From Streptomyces pactum (lineage in GTDB: Bacteria; Actinomycetota; Actinomycetes; Streptomycetales; Streptomycetaceae), in NCBI RefSeq assembly GCF_002005225.1, contig NZ_CP019724.1, positions 4,977,501-5,041,500 on the forward strand: a stretch of DNA of 64,000 bases. Direction: 5' to 3'. A program made the position numbers and the translations under genes. Below, piece by piece: positions 27,055 through 35,653 of this stretch (position 1 is the first letter of the stretch; each line of letters begins with the position of its first letter). Below the pieces are notes generated by a model. It was not told the DNA's origin, ran no database searches, and saw only the letters and a program-made list of their open reading frames with translations.

Positions 27055-27831
27055 CCTGTCCCGCGAAGCCCCGACCAGAAGTGGTCGGCATCCCGGATCG
27101 CATATGAGCTCCAGGCCGAGGGGCACTCGGTCAGCCGTCGCACCGTATCGCGGCTTCTGCTCGCCCTCGGACTGAACCGGCGCCGATTCATCGACCCCAG
27201 CGGCGACACGAACCGGATACCGCGGAAGATCACCACCAGTCGCCCTGGGCACATGGTTCACATCGATGTGAAGAAGGTCGGCCGGATCTCGGACGGCGGC
27301 GGCTGGCGAGTCCACGGACGCGGAAGCTCCCAAGCCAAGACTGTCGAGCGTCGCAAGAACAGAGGTGCACGCGGCGGCTACGTCTACCTCCACTCCGCCG
27401 TAGACGGATTCAGTCGACTCGCCTACACCAAAGCACTGCCCGACGAAAGATCCGCTACCGCCGTTGCGTTCCTCCACCGGGCGAGAGCCTGGTTCGCAGC
27501 CCACGGCATCACCTGCATAGAACGCGTCGTCACGGACAACGGTGCTTGCTACCGGGCCGGCACGTTCGCCAGGTCCCTGCTCGGCGCGCGCCACCAGCGC
27601 ATCACGCCGTACACGCCTCGCCACAACGGCAAGGTGGAGCGCTACAACCGGATCATCGCCGAAGAGTTCCTCCACGCCCGCAGATGGCTTTCCGAGGACC
27701 AACGCCGTGACGTCCTCGGCGTCTGGAACATCCACTACAACTACCACCGGCCCCACGGGGCAGCAGGAGGAAATCCACCAGCCCAGCAACTACGCGCAGG
27801 CGTAACCAACGTCCTGGCCTCATACAGCTAG
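27055..27831 (+). pseudogene. IS481-family transposase, 5'-truncated
   Basis: The frame is open from about 27055 (KWSASRIAYELQAEGHSVSRRTVSRLL) to a stop at 27829. It carries the IS481 DDE core: HIDVKKVGRISDGGGWR, YLHSAVDGFSRLAYT, VVTDNGACYRAGTF and the Glu in HNGKVERYNRIIAEEF. The usual N-terminal helix-turn-helix (about 80 residues) and start codon are gone. No terminal inverted repeats were found nearby, so it is an immobile remnant whose truncation joins the end of the MFS gene. Confidence 0.85.
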
Positions 27832-28017
27832 CCTCCGGGCACGAAACGCGGCATCCATGGTTCGGCTTCGCCCCTCGATCGAGCACCTGTGCGCGGCTGC
27901 TTGAACTGCACTGGACCTGTACGGGACAGGGCTGCAGCTCTGTAGGCTCCTCGAAGACAGGTCCTGAGCGTTGTCACGGCAATCGCCAGGACGTGGATGA
28001 CCGGGGAAGGATGCGCC

Positions 28018-28173
28018 ATGGCCGATTCGCCCAGTACCCCCCGCTCAGGTGGCCAGCCACAGACGGAGCCGTCGGGTTCATCCGATTCGCGTGGTCACAA
28101 ACCTACGAGGCAGCCGGGGCGGACCCCTGCGCCGCCTCCTCCTCCGCCTCCCGCTCAGGGTGGGGGTAACTGA
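28018..28173 (+). CDS. Small Pro-rich hypothetical protein (51 aa), overlapping DUF6338 gene tail-to-tail
   Basis: ATG at 28018 with GAAGGA upstream opens a 51-residue frame, MADSPSTPRSGGQPQTEPSG continuing to a poly-Pro stretch and AQGGGN. The last ~70 bases run antisense to the C-terminal codons of the DUF6338 gene. I recall similar small ORFs beside DUF6338 genes in other Streptomyces but cannot verify it. Disordered, no motif. It could be a chance ORF. Confidence 0.4.
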   Translation: MADSPSTPRSGGQPQTEPSGSSDSRGHKPTRQPGRTPAPPPPPPPAQGGGN

Positions 28174-28783
28174 CGAACATGGTCACGATCCGGCGGGCCG
28201 AGATGCATGCCGCCCCCCACGGGAAGTCCTGCACTCCGGTCGCGCCGGGCGCGCGATACTTCAACGGTTCCACCAACACCAGGTCCCTATCTGGGGAGTC
28301 GTCTGAGCTGACGTTGAACGACGCCTGCCGCCCCTCAATGTAGGAGCCGTCTTCCAGGACGCAGCCGACGATGGGGTCTTCACCGGGGAACCAGCGGTCG
28401 AACATGACCCACCACGCCGACATCACGGATGCATGAGGCCGCTTCCCTGTGACGGCTGCGGCCGCGGCCGCCAGTGCACATGAGAACAGCAATAGACCGC
28501 CGGCCCACCAGCCGAGTTGGACATACTGATCGCGGGCATAGCTGCCTCCTTCTCGCACGAGGCGGCCGACGTCTGGCGTCAGGTCGGGCATGAGGCCGCG
28601 CACTGCCGCGAAAAGCGCGAGTGTCACCAGTTCGGTGAGAACGCTGCAGAACACCACCGCTCCGGTCTCCCGGAAAGGCGTAGGCCGGTGCTCGCTGCCC
28701 CGACGCTCGCGGATGGTGACGAACGTCAGTCCTGGTAGCAGCAGGACGACCAGCAGCATGAGACCGGTGAAGGTAGTGGGCAC
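28103..28783 (-). CDS. DUF6338-like membrane protein
   Basis: 226 residues. Three membrane helices near the N-terminus (FTGLMLLVVLLLPGLTFVTI, AVVFCSVLTELVTLALFAAV, WWAGGLLLFSCALAAAAAAV) precede a cytosolic part with WWVMFDRWFPGEDPIVGCVLEDGSYIEGRQASFN and ISARRIVTMFVSYP. I associate this with DUF6338, a family of unknown function seen in accessory regions. GTG at 28783 has GAAGG upstream. It lies between the transposase remnant and the integrase remnant. Confidence 0.65.
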   Translation of the reverse strand: MPTTFTGLMLLVVLLLPGLTFVTIRERRGSEHRPTPFRETGAVVFCSVLTELVTLALFAAVRGLMPDLTPDVGRLVREGGSYARDQYVQLGWWAGGLLLFSCALAAAAAAVTGKRPHASVMSAWWVMFDRWFPGEDPIVGCVLEDGSYIEGRQASFNVSSDDSPDRDLVLVEPLKYRAPGATGVQDFPWGAACISARRIVTMFVSYPHPEREAEEEAAQGSAPAAS

Positions 28784-28815
28784 AGCAGGGCCCTTCTCGC
28801 CGTGGATGAACGAAG

Positions 28816-29416
28816 ACAGTCGGACACCGTACAAGCTCCCGCGAGGCGTTCGAGGATCTCGCTCAGATCCCCTGGAAGGGCCGCGAGCACCGTGCACGCC
28901 GCAGGGTGATGAAGGCGGCCGTCGCGGAGCCGGAGCCCTGCCGTCGTATCGTGGGCCCGGCCACGCACCAACGCCTCCGCTCCACGCTGAGGGCCGCGCT
29001 GAACGCTGCGATCCCCCAGCCGCTCATCACCTTCGATCCGGCGGCGCACGTCGAGTTGGACCGCGGGCAAGCGACCCAAGGCTCTCGTGTGGACCCCGGA
29101 GGCCGATCTCGCCATCGCCGAGGCCGCAGCCCGGCTCGTACCGCGCGCCCGCGCCACCTCCGAGAACACTGCGTCGGAAGCGGAGGTCGAGCCCGACGAC
29201 GCGGAGCATCCCGGCCCGGAGCCCGTGCCGGATGAGGCTGATCCGCTGGGAGAAACTCCGGAGATCAACTCTCCGTCCGCTCACGCACCGCTCACGCAAA
29301 CGGCCCCGGACGAGAAGTCCGAGGCCGATCAGAGCCCCTCCCTGGAGGAACCCCCAGGTCAGAGACTTGTTGCGTTGTGCCCCCGGCAGGATTCGAACCT
29401 GCGACACCCGCTTTAG
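28816..29416 (+). pseudogene. Tyrosine integrase remnant beside tRNA-Arg (frameshift and internal deletion)
   Basis: One frame reads IVGPATHQRLRSTLRAALNAAI then LITFDPAAHVEL, the core-binding domain of AICE/phage-type integrases. Near 29065 the homology shifts frame to GKRPKALVWTPE, the next expected block, and then jumps directly to ADLAIAEAAARLVPRARATSE, which resembles the end of such integrases (after the catalytic Tyr). The whole catalytic domain is missing. The frame then runs through an acidic tail into the antisense strand of the tRNA, as integrase genes at tRNA att sites often do. Confidence 0.75.
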
Positions 29417-29450
29417 GAGAGCGGTGCTCTATCCCCTGAGCTACGAAGGC
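29378..29450 (-). tRNA. tRNA-Arg (anticodon CCU)
   Basis: The minus strand folds as a complete cloverleaf: acceptor GCCTTCG/CGGGGGC (two G-U pairs), D arm GCTC/GAGC, anticodon stem CCGCT/AGCGG with loop CTCCTAA giving anticodon CCT, T arm GCAGG-TTCGAAT-CCTGC, discriminator A. CCA is not encoded. The 3' half is duplicated at 13743-13782. Confidence 0.95.
29380..29419 (-). repeat. Right att-like repeat within the tRNA-Arg gene
   Basis: Partner of 13743-13782: 13 identical bases, one mismatch, 20 identical, two mismatches, four identical. It covers the tRNA from the anticodon loop to the acceptor end. Confidence 0.8.
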
Positions 29451-29690
29451 GTGCGGTGCCGTGTTGTGACACCGCGCCGCACGCCAGTGTAGCGGGTGGG
29501 GGACTTCGGTGGAGGTGGACGTGATCACGGGCCGGGGTGGTGCCTGGCCGGGTGCACTCGCGTGGCGTGGCGTGGCGTGGTCAGGTCAGTGTCGGGTCGA
29601 CCGCGTGAGCGCACCCCAGATCTCCTCGGTGGGGACCTGCGGGTGCTGGGCGGTGGCCGGACCCGGGACCGGCTGAGGGGCGGTCCGGCG

Positions 29691-31496
29691 TCAGGTCGTC
29701 GGCACCTTCCGGAAGCGGCCCGCCACACGAAGGTCCGCCTCGATGTGTGCGGCGGCCTCCTTCAGGGGCGGAAGGATCTCCGTCACGCAGTCCGCCGCCG
29801 TGCGGCGGGCCGCGTGCATGGCGACGTTCACCGCGGCCACCACCCGGCCCGTGCGGTCGTGGACCGGCACCGCCAGGGAGCGCAGGCCGGCCTCCAGTTC
29901 CTCGTCGATCAGGGCGTAGCCCCGGGAGCGGACCTCCGGCAGGGCGAGGAGGACGCGGCCCGGTGACGTCGCGTGGGCGGGGAGCCGGGTGCCGAGTGTG
30001 ATGTGGGCGCTCATGACGCGGCTCGTCGACGCGCGGGCCGTGTACTGGACCTCCTCGCCCGAGTCCGACAGGACGGCCAGCGCGGCCGATTCGTGGACGC
30101 GGTCGGCGAGGGCGGTCAGGTGGTGCTGGGCGATCTGGGGGAGGGAGGTGCGGGACAGGGGCGGGAAGCCGAGGGAGAGGACCCGGGGGGTGAGGGTGAA
30201 GGTGTGATCGGGGTTCTGCCGTACCAGGCCCGCGTGTTCGTGGGTGATCAGGGCCCGGCGGGCTGTCGCGCGGGCCAGGCCCGTCGCCTTGGCGACCTCC
30301 GTGAGGGTCAGCGCGCTGCGGCCTTCGCCGAACGCCGTCAGTACGGTGAGGCCGCGGGCGAGGGATTCGACGAACTCCCGGCCCAGTTCGTGTTTCGACG
30401 CGGTCGTCCAGGCGGCCAGGCCCGAGCGGGGGGTGCCCGGTTGGGGCGGTGGGGCGGTGCGCAGGTCGTTCTCCATCAGGGCGACCGTCGAGCGCAGGCG
30501 GGGAAGCAAGGTGGTGCGCAGGTCCTCGGCCGTGTGGCGGCTGGTGTGGCTCACCACGCTGGCCACGCATGCCACCCGGCCGGTGCCGGGGTCTCGTACC
30601 GGGGCCGAGACCGCGACCAGGCCCGGCTCGATCAGTTGGTCGTCCAGGGAGCAGTCGTCGGCCGCGGCGGCGGCCGTGCGGCGCTTGAAGTCCTCGCCCT
30701 CGTCGTCGCCCCCGTCGTCGGCGCCCTCGCCCTGGGGGGTGCGGTCGCGTGGGGGGACGGCGGGGAAGGTGCGGTCCTGCGGGTCCGCCGCCCGGCGGTC
30801 GTGCCAGTGGCGCCAGTCGGTCTCCGTCCACTCCGTGGCGAACAGCGGGCCGGGCGCGGTGCGTTCGGCGGGCAGCAGGTCGCCGATGCGGAAGCTCAGG
30901 GACATCGCGCGGCGGCGGGTGGCCTGGTGGATGAACCGGACACCGTCCCGGTCGCCGACCGCGAGGGAGACCGACTCGTCCAGTTCGTCGGCCAGGGCGT
31001 CGGCACGGGCGGACAGGAGGTCGGGGAGGCGGAGGGCGGCGAGGTAGGCGTTGCCGAGTTCCGTCAGGCGGGGGGCGAGGGTCACGTCGCGGCCGTCCAG
31101 GCGGACGTACCCCATGTGGGCGAGGGTCGCCGTGACCCGGTCGACCGTGGCGCGGGCCAGGCCGGTGGCCTTCTCCAGTCGACTGAGGCTGAGGGTGCCG
31201 TCGTGGCCCGCCTCGGTCAGCCGCCGCAGTACGGCGATGCCGCGCAGCAGCGGTGCGACCGCCTCGGCCGGCGGGACGGTCGGTGGAGTGGTCGGGGGAG
31301 CGGTCGGTGGGGTGGTCGGGGGCGCCGCGGCCGGCGGGGCGGTTCGGGATGCCGCGGTCAGTGGGACGGGCCGAGGTGCCTCGGCCGGCGGGACGGCCTG
31401 GGACGCCTTAGCCGGGTCGCGGGTGCCGGTGTTCTCGGCGTCCGGTGCGGCGGCGGCCTCTCCGTGGGCGGCGTCGTTCGTGGTGTTGGCGGGCAT
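29691..31496 (-). CDS. Tandem IclR-family regulator (two IclR modules in one protein)
   Basis: 601 residues. After a Pro/Thr/Ala-rich N-terminus with repeats of TTPPTAPPT, a first IclR module occupies ~80-330 (GIAVLRRLTEAGHDGTLSLSRLEKATGLARATVDRVTATLAHMGYV, then an effector-like domain). A second occupies ~365-590 (FVESLARGLTVLTAFGEGRSALTLTEVAKATGLARATARRALITHEHAGLV ... RSLAVPVHDRTGRVVAAVNVAMHA). Double-IclR proteins such as the PcaR/PobR type regulate aromatic catabolism in Streptomyces; no catabolic operon is adjacent here. It lies outside the island, 240 bp from the tRNA. Confidence 0.85.
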   Translation of the reverse strand: MPANTTNDAAHGEAAAAPDAENTGTRDPAKASQAVPPAEAPRPVPLTAASRTAPPAAAPPTTPPTAPPTTPPTVPPAEAVAPLLRGIAVLRRLTEAGHDGTLSLSRLEKATGLARATVDRVTATLAHMGYVRLDGRDVTLAPRLTELGNAYLAALRLPDLLSARADALADELDESVSLAVGDRDGVRFIHQATRRRAMSLSFRIGDLLPAERTAPGPLFATEWTETDWRHWHDRRAADPQDRTFPAVPPRDRTPQGEGADDGGDDEGEDFKRRTAAAAADDCSLDDQLIEPGLVAVSAPVRDPGTGRVACVASVVSHTSRHTAEDLRTTLLPRLRSTVALMENDLRTAPPPQPGTPRSGLAAWTTASKHELGREFVESLARGLTVLTAFGEGRSALTLTEVAKATGLARATARRALITHEHAGLVRQNPDHTFTLTPRVLSLGFPPLSRTSLPQIAQHHLTALADRVHESAALAVLSDSGEEVQYTARASTSRVMSAHITLGTRLPAHATSPGRVLLALPEVRSRGYALIDEELEAGLRSLAVPVHDRTGRVVAAVNVAMHAARRTAADCVTEILPPLKEAAAHIEADLRVAGRFRKVPTT

Positions 31497-31560
31497 CGGC
31501 TCTCCGGTACGGCGGTCGCGGCAGGCCTACCGTAATGCCGCCGCGGGTCGGGGCCGGCCG

Positions 31561-32859
31561 TCACCTGCGGGTGACCCGCACCTGGTGATCGCCCTTCAGG
31601 CCCGCTCCGGACACCGCGATCGTGATGCCCCGGCGCGGATCCTCGAAGGTCTCGCCCGGGGTGAAGGCGGCGTCCGACAGTTCGGCGTGGACGTTCGGGC
31701 TGCGGGTGCAGCCGCCGCTGTCCCGGCGGGAGTCGAAGACCGTCACCGGGCCCATCCCGGTGTCCACGTCCGCGTCGACCTTGTAGATCAGCACACCCGG
31801 CCGGCACACCGTCTCGTCGTTGCCCTCGCGGGTGCGCAGTTCCACGGCGTAGCCCGACGTGCCGTCCAGCGGTACGACCACCAGCTTGTCGCCGCCCTCG
31901 CGGGCCAGCGGAGTCAGCGTGTACTCCGTCGTTCCGGTCGCCGGGGAGCAGTGCACCTGGGAGGGATCCAGCCAGCCCAGCTTCCATTTGTGCCAGCCGA
32001 GGAGGTCGTTGTTGGCGCCCCAGTCCTCGCTCATGATGTCCCAGTGGCCGACGGCTCCTCCGCCCTCCTGGGTGTAGAGGTCCGGGAGGCCGAAGACGTG
32101 ACCGTTCTCGTGGGGCAGGACCCGGTAGCCGGTCTCGCCGTAGGAGCCGGAGCCGTCGTCCTGGCGGGAGTAGACGAAGGACGCGTTGGCCACCGGGACG
32201 CCGTCGGCGACCGGGGCCTCGGCGTTGCCGGCGAAGGTGACGGACAGGACCGTGTCCAGGGCCGAGGGGCCCGCGTTGGGCGTGACCAGCACGTTCAGGA
32301 GGTCGTACGACCGGAAGTCCACCTTCGTGTCGGCCGCCGCCACCAGGTCCTGGACCAGGTTCCGGTAGCCGGGGTCGAAGGGGGCGCCGCGCTCTATGCC
32401 GTACTCGGCGAACGGCTTCGGCATGCGCAGCCAGTCCCGGATCGGCGTGTCGGGGCGGTAGTCGAGGCGGCCGTAGGAACTGGTGCGGAACCATTCCTCG
32501 GTCTGCGGGAAGAACTCCGCGTAACGGTCGAGCGCCCTGCCCTCGCCGGGCGCGTCCGAGAAGTCGATCATCAGGGTGAGGGCGCGCACGGTGCCGGTCG
32601 AGCGGGCGTAGCCGGCGGAGGTCGGGACGCCCTCGGACATCTGGATCTCGGGGCCGCCGCTGATCATGCAGGGGCCGTGCGCGGAGGAGCGGGAGAGGCC
32701 TGCCGGGCCGGGGCCCGCCGCCGTGGTGCCCGGCGCGAGCCGGCCGGTGCCGGCCGAGGTGCTGACCGCGAGGGTCACGACGGTGACGGTCGCGATCGCG
32801 GCCAGCCGGCGCGGGCGTATCCGACGGCGCGGCGGCTGAGCCTGCGACTGCGGCTGCAT
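31561..32859 (-). CDS. Secreted M6-type (immune inhibitor A-like) metalloprotease
   Basis: 432 residues. A signal peptide (RRRIRPRRLAAIATVTVVTLAVSTSAG) precedes the catalytic part. The zinc motif is HENGHVFGLPDLY, with Asn where most members have Glu-x-Gly after HE but keeping the HExxH spacing, and the Met-turn DIMSEDWGANN follows. Members of the M6 family degrade extracellular proteins. ATG at 32859 is preceded by GGGAGG five bases upstream; an in-frame GTG at 32877 is less likely. Confidence 0.88.
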   Translation of the reverse strand: MQPQSQAQPPRRRIRPRRLAAIATVTVVTLAVSTSAGTGRLAPGTTAAGPGPAGLSRSSAHGPCMISGGPEIQMSEGVPTSAGYARSTGTVRALTLMIDFSDAPGEGRALDRYAEFFPQTEEWFRTSSYGRLDYRPDTPIRDWLRMPKPFAEYGIERGAPFDPGYRNLVQDLVAAADTKVDFRSYDLLNVLVTPNAGPSALDTVLSVTFAGNAEAPVADGVPVANASFVYSRQDDGSGSYGETGYRVLPHENGHVFGLPDLYTQEGGGAVGHWDIMSEDWGANNDLLGWHKWKLGWLDPSQVHCSPATGTTEYTLTPLAREGGDKLVVVPLDGTSGYAVELRTREGNDETVCRPGVLIYKVDADVDTGMGPVTVFDSRRDSGGCTRSPNVHAELSDAAFTPGETFEDPRRGITIAVSGAGLKGDHQVRVTRR

Positions 32860-33084
32860 GCAGACCTCCCGGACCACGGCAGCCGCCGGACACCGGCTGC
32901 ACCCTTGCGATCACCCTGTGCGGAGGGGTGGGCGGGCGCGCGCTGGAGGAGCCGATAGTGGGTTTCTCGCCGGTAGCCGCCGACCGGGGGAGAGCGCCGG
33001 CGGAACGTCGTTCCGCGGGCCGGTGACGCCTCCGGAGGTATGTGACGCAGGTCACGGTAGATCTCTTCGGGTTCGGGAAATAAC

Positions 33085-33141
33085 CGGGGATCGTTTCCCC
33101 GTTTAGCCCTGTGTCCGAGCGAAACGGGGATTCCCTCCCCG
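33085..33141. promoter_or_regulatory. Two perfect palindromes, probable TetR operators
   Basis: CGGGGA-N5-TCCCCG occurs at 33085-33101 and again at 33125-33141, exactly 40 bp (about four helical turns) apart, immediately upstream of the TetR gene. Additional AAAC/GTTT bases on the facing sides make the pair itself symmetric. The placement strongly suggests autoregulation. Confidence 0.75.
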
Positions 33142-33174
33142 GATCGCCCAGTCAAGTCATCCGAGGAGTACGCC

Positions 33175-33828
33175 GTGCAGACCGCAACCCCCGAGCAGCG
33201 CAAGGTGGCCCGGCCGCGCGCCGACGCTCTGCGTAATCGGGAGCGGATCGTCACCGCCGCCCGGGAGATGTTCGTCGAGCACGGGCCCGACGTGCCGCTC
33301 GACGACGTCGCCCGCCGGGCCGGCGTCGGCAACGCCACGGTGTACCGCAACTTCCCCGACCGTGATGCCCTCGTCCGCGAGGTCGTCTGCTCGGTCATGG
33401 ACCGTACGGCACGGGCGGCCGAGCTCGCTCTCGCGGAGACCGGCGACGCCTTCGAGGCGCTGGAGCGCTTCGTGCACGTCTCCGCCGACGAGCGGATCAG
33501 TGCCCTGTGCCCCATGGTGTCCAGCACCTTCGACCAGCACCATCCCGACCTGGAAGCGGCGCGTGAACGGGTCGAACGGCTCGTCGCCGAGGTCATGGAC
33601 CGGGCGAAGGCGGCCGGTCAGCTCCGCACCGACGTGGGCGTGGGCGATCTGATGATCGCCGCGGCCCAGCTCAGCCGGCCTCCGGCCGGTACGGGGTGTC
33701 TGAGCGCCGACCGGTTCGTCCACCGCCACCTGCAGCTTTTCCTGGACGGGTTGCGGGCCCCCGCCCGCGCCGACCTGCCCGGCACGGCCGTGACCCTGGA
33801 GGATCTGCGCCGGCCCTGCGACCAGTAG
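33175..33828 (+). CDS. TetR-family regulator of the downstream exporter
   Basis: 217 residues. Helix-turn-helix: LRNRERIVTAAREMFVEHGPDVPLDDVARRAGVGNATVYRNFPDRDALV. The C-terminal domain resembles TetR_C_33-like proteins that commonly sit upstream of DHA2 exporters. GTG at 33175 has GAGGAG upstream. The exporter gene follows on the same strand after a 22-bp repeat array; co-transcription or separate operators are both possible. Confidence 0.92.
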   Translation: MQTATPEQRKVARPRADALRNRERIVTAAREMFVEHGPDVPLDDVARRAGVGNATVYRNFPDRDALVREVVCSVMDRTARAAELALAETGDAFEALERFVHVSADERISALCPMVSSTFDQHHPDLEAARERVERLVAEVMDRAKAAGQLRTDVGVGDLMIAAAQLSRPPAGTGCLSADRFVHRHLQLFLDGLRAPARADLPGTAVTLEDLRRPCDQ

Positions 33829-33959
33829 TCACGTGAAGACGCTCACCCGGTCACGCGACGACACTCAGCCAGTCACGTGAAGACACTCACCTAGTTACGC
33901 CAAGACACTCAGCCAGTCACGTGAAGACACTCACCTAATTACGCGAAGACACTCACCGC
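33828..33959. repeat. Six tandem 22-bp repeats between TetR and exporter genes
   Basis: Six contiguous 22-bp units, each like GTCACGTGAAGACACTCACC plus two bases, start at the TetR stop codon; a degenerate seventh copy follows. Two subtypes alternate (GTCACGTGA with CTA ends and GTTACGC-type with CCA ends), giving a 44-bp period. The TCACGTGA core is itself palindromic. Possible protein-binding array or attenuator. Confidence 0.85.
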
Positions 33960-34075
33960 CCGTCAGAAGACTCACCGTCCGGCCCGCAGGACGGCGGCTC
34001 CCGTAGTCGTCGCCCGGGTCCAGTCGTCCCTTTGCTCACCTTTTTCCGTCACGAAGTCCCGAAGTGGGTATCCCC

Positions 34076-35611
34076 ATGTCTGAAACAGCCGTCAAGGCTC
34101 CCGGCGTCCCGGACGCCGGCCGCTGGAAAGCGCTCGTCTTCATCGCGCTCGCCCAGCTCATGGTCGTCCTCGACGCCACCATCGTGAACATCGCGCTGCC
34201 CTCCGCCCAGCAGGACCTCGGCATCTCCGACGGCAACCGGCAGTGGGTCGTCACGGCCTACGCCCTCGCCTTCGGTGGCCTGCTGCTGTTCGGCGGCCGG
34301 ATAGCCGACCTGTGGGGCCGCAAGCGCACCTTCGTCCTCGGTCTGGCCGGCTTCGCCGTCGCCTCCGGGCTCGGCGGCGCGGCCACCAACGAGGCGATGA
34401 TGTTCGGCTCCCGCGCCCTCCAGGGTGTCTTCGGCGCACTCCTCGCGCCCGCCGCGCTCTCCCTGCTCGCCGTGATGTTCACGGACGCCAAGGAGCGCGC
34501 CAAGGCCTTCGGTATCTACGGTGCGATCGCAGGTGGCGGTGGCGCCGTGGGACTGATCCTCGGCGGATTCCTCACCGAGTACCTGAACTGGCGCTGGACG
34601 TTCTTCGTCAACATCCCGTTCGCGATCGTCGCCGCGGCCGGTGCGTACCTCGTCATCCGTGAGCCGCAGGGCAGCCGCAACCGCTCGCCGCTCGACATCC
34701 CCGGCGTGATCCTGTCCACCCTCGGCCTGGTCGCGCTCGTCTACGGCTTCACCCGTGCCGAGTCCGACGGCTGGAGCGACGCGGTGACGGTCGGCATGTT
34801 CGTCGGTTCCGCCGTGCTGCTGCTCGCCTTCGTGCTGGTCGAGTCCAGGGTCAGGGCCCCGCTGCTGCCACTGCGCGTGATCACCGAGCGCAACCGGGGC
34901 GGGATCTACCTCTCGCTGGGCCTGGCGATCATCGCGATGTTCGGCCTGTTCCTCTTCCTGACGTACTACCTGCAGATCGTGAAGGGGTACTCGCCGGTGA
35001 GGACCGGCTTCGCCTTCCTGCCGATGATCGCGGGCATGATCACGGGCTCCACGCAGATCGGCACCCGCCTGATGACCCGGGTCGCGCCCCGGCTGCTGAT
35101 GGGCCCCGGCTTCCTGGTCGCCGCCGTCGGCATGCTGCTGCTGACCCAGCTCGAGATCGACACCTCCTACGCCGCCGTGCTGCTGCCCGGCATGCTGCTG
35201 CTCGGCCTCGGCATGGGTACGGCGTTCATGCCGGCCATGTCCCTGGCCACCATGGGTGTGGAGCCGCGTGACTCCGGTGTCGCCTCGGCGATGGTCAACA
35301 CCTCGCAGCAGGTGGGCGGCGCGATCGGTACGGCGCTGCTGAACACGATCGCCGCCTCGGCGACCACGTCCTACGTCGCCGACCACATCGGCGGCGCGGC
35401 CTCCCGGTCCCAGCAGCGGCTGGTCCAGTTGGAGGGGCAGGTGCAGGGCTACACCAGCGCGATCTGGTTCGCCGTCGGCATCCTGGTCGTGGCGGCCGCC
35501 ATCGCCCTGACCTTCGTCAACGCCGGCCGCCCGGGCGGCACCGCCGTCACGGGTTCCGGCTCGGGCGACGCGGTCGAGGACGAGCTGCCGGTGCCGGTCG
35601 TCGCCCACTGA
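34076..35611 (+). CDS. MFS drug exporter, DHA2 (14-TMS) family
   Basis: 511 residues. Family signatures: LMVVLDATIVNIALPSAQQDLGIS (motif D1), GGRIADLWGRKRTFVLG (motif A) and LLAPAALSLLAVMF, with about 14 membrane helices. Such EmrB/QacA-type pumps export drugs by proton antiport. The TetR gene upstream is the likely regulator. ATG at 34076 is chosen; the preceding ribosome site is weak, with an alternative in-frame GTG at 34064. Confidence 0.92.
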   Translation: MSETAVKAPGVPDAGRWKALVFIALAQLMVVLDATIVNIALPSAQQDLGISDGNRQWVVTAYALAFGGLLLFGGRIADLWGRKRTFVLGLAGFAVASGLGGAATNEAMMFGSRALQGVFGALLAPAALSLLAVMFTDAKERAKAFGIYGAIAGGGGAVGLILGGFLTEYLNWRWTFFVNIPFAIVAAAGAYLVIREPQGSRNRSPLDIPGVILSTLGLVALVYGFTRAESDGWSDAVTVGMFVGSAVLLLAFVLVESRVRAPLLPLRVITERNRGGIYLSLGLAIIAMFGLFLFLTYYLQIVKGYSPVRTGFAFLPMIAGMITGSTQIGTRLMTRVAPRLLMGPGFLVAAVGMLLLTQLEIDTSYAAVLLPGMLLLGLGMGTAFMPAMSLATMGVEPRDSGVASAMVNTSQQVGGAIGTALLNTIAASATTSYVADHIGGAASRSQQRLVQLEGQVQGYTSAIWFAVGILVVAAAIALTFVNAGRPGGTAVTGSGSGDAVEDELPVPVVAH

Positions 35612-35653
35612 CGACGTCGGACGCGGTACCCCCTCGGGCCCCTTGTTCCACCC

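Larger units (their letters stand above)
13743..29419. mobile_element. Proposed genomic island (decayed integrative element) at tRNA-Arg(CCU)
   Basis: The 15.7-kb segment is bounded by direct repeats of the tRNA-Arg 3' half. The intact tRNA is on the right and the island lies on its 3' side, as expected. A broken tyrosine integrase abuts the tRNA (28816-29416), a second integrase C-terminal fragment lies at 19352-19486, and a truncated IS481 transposase lies at 27055-27831. Several genes are in-frame deletion derivatives. Cargo includes urease, TIR, caspase and SLOG genes. No replication or transfer genes remain, so it is unlikely to move by itself. The boundaries are inferred from the repeats. 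Confidence 0.7.

Noticed and set aside
33828..33959. 22-bp repeat array as a CRISPR
   Set aside because: Units are contiguous with no unique spacers and no cas genes are present.
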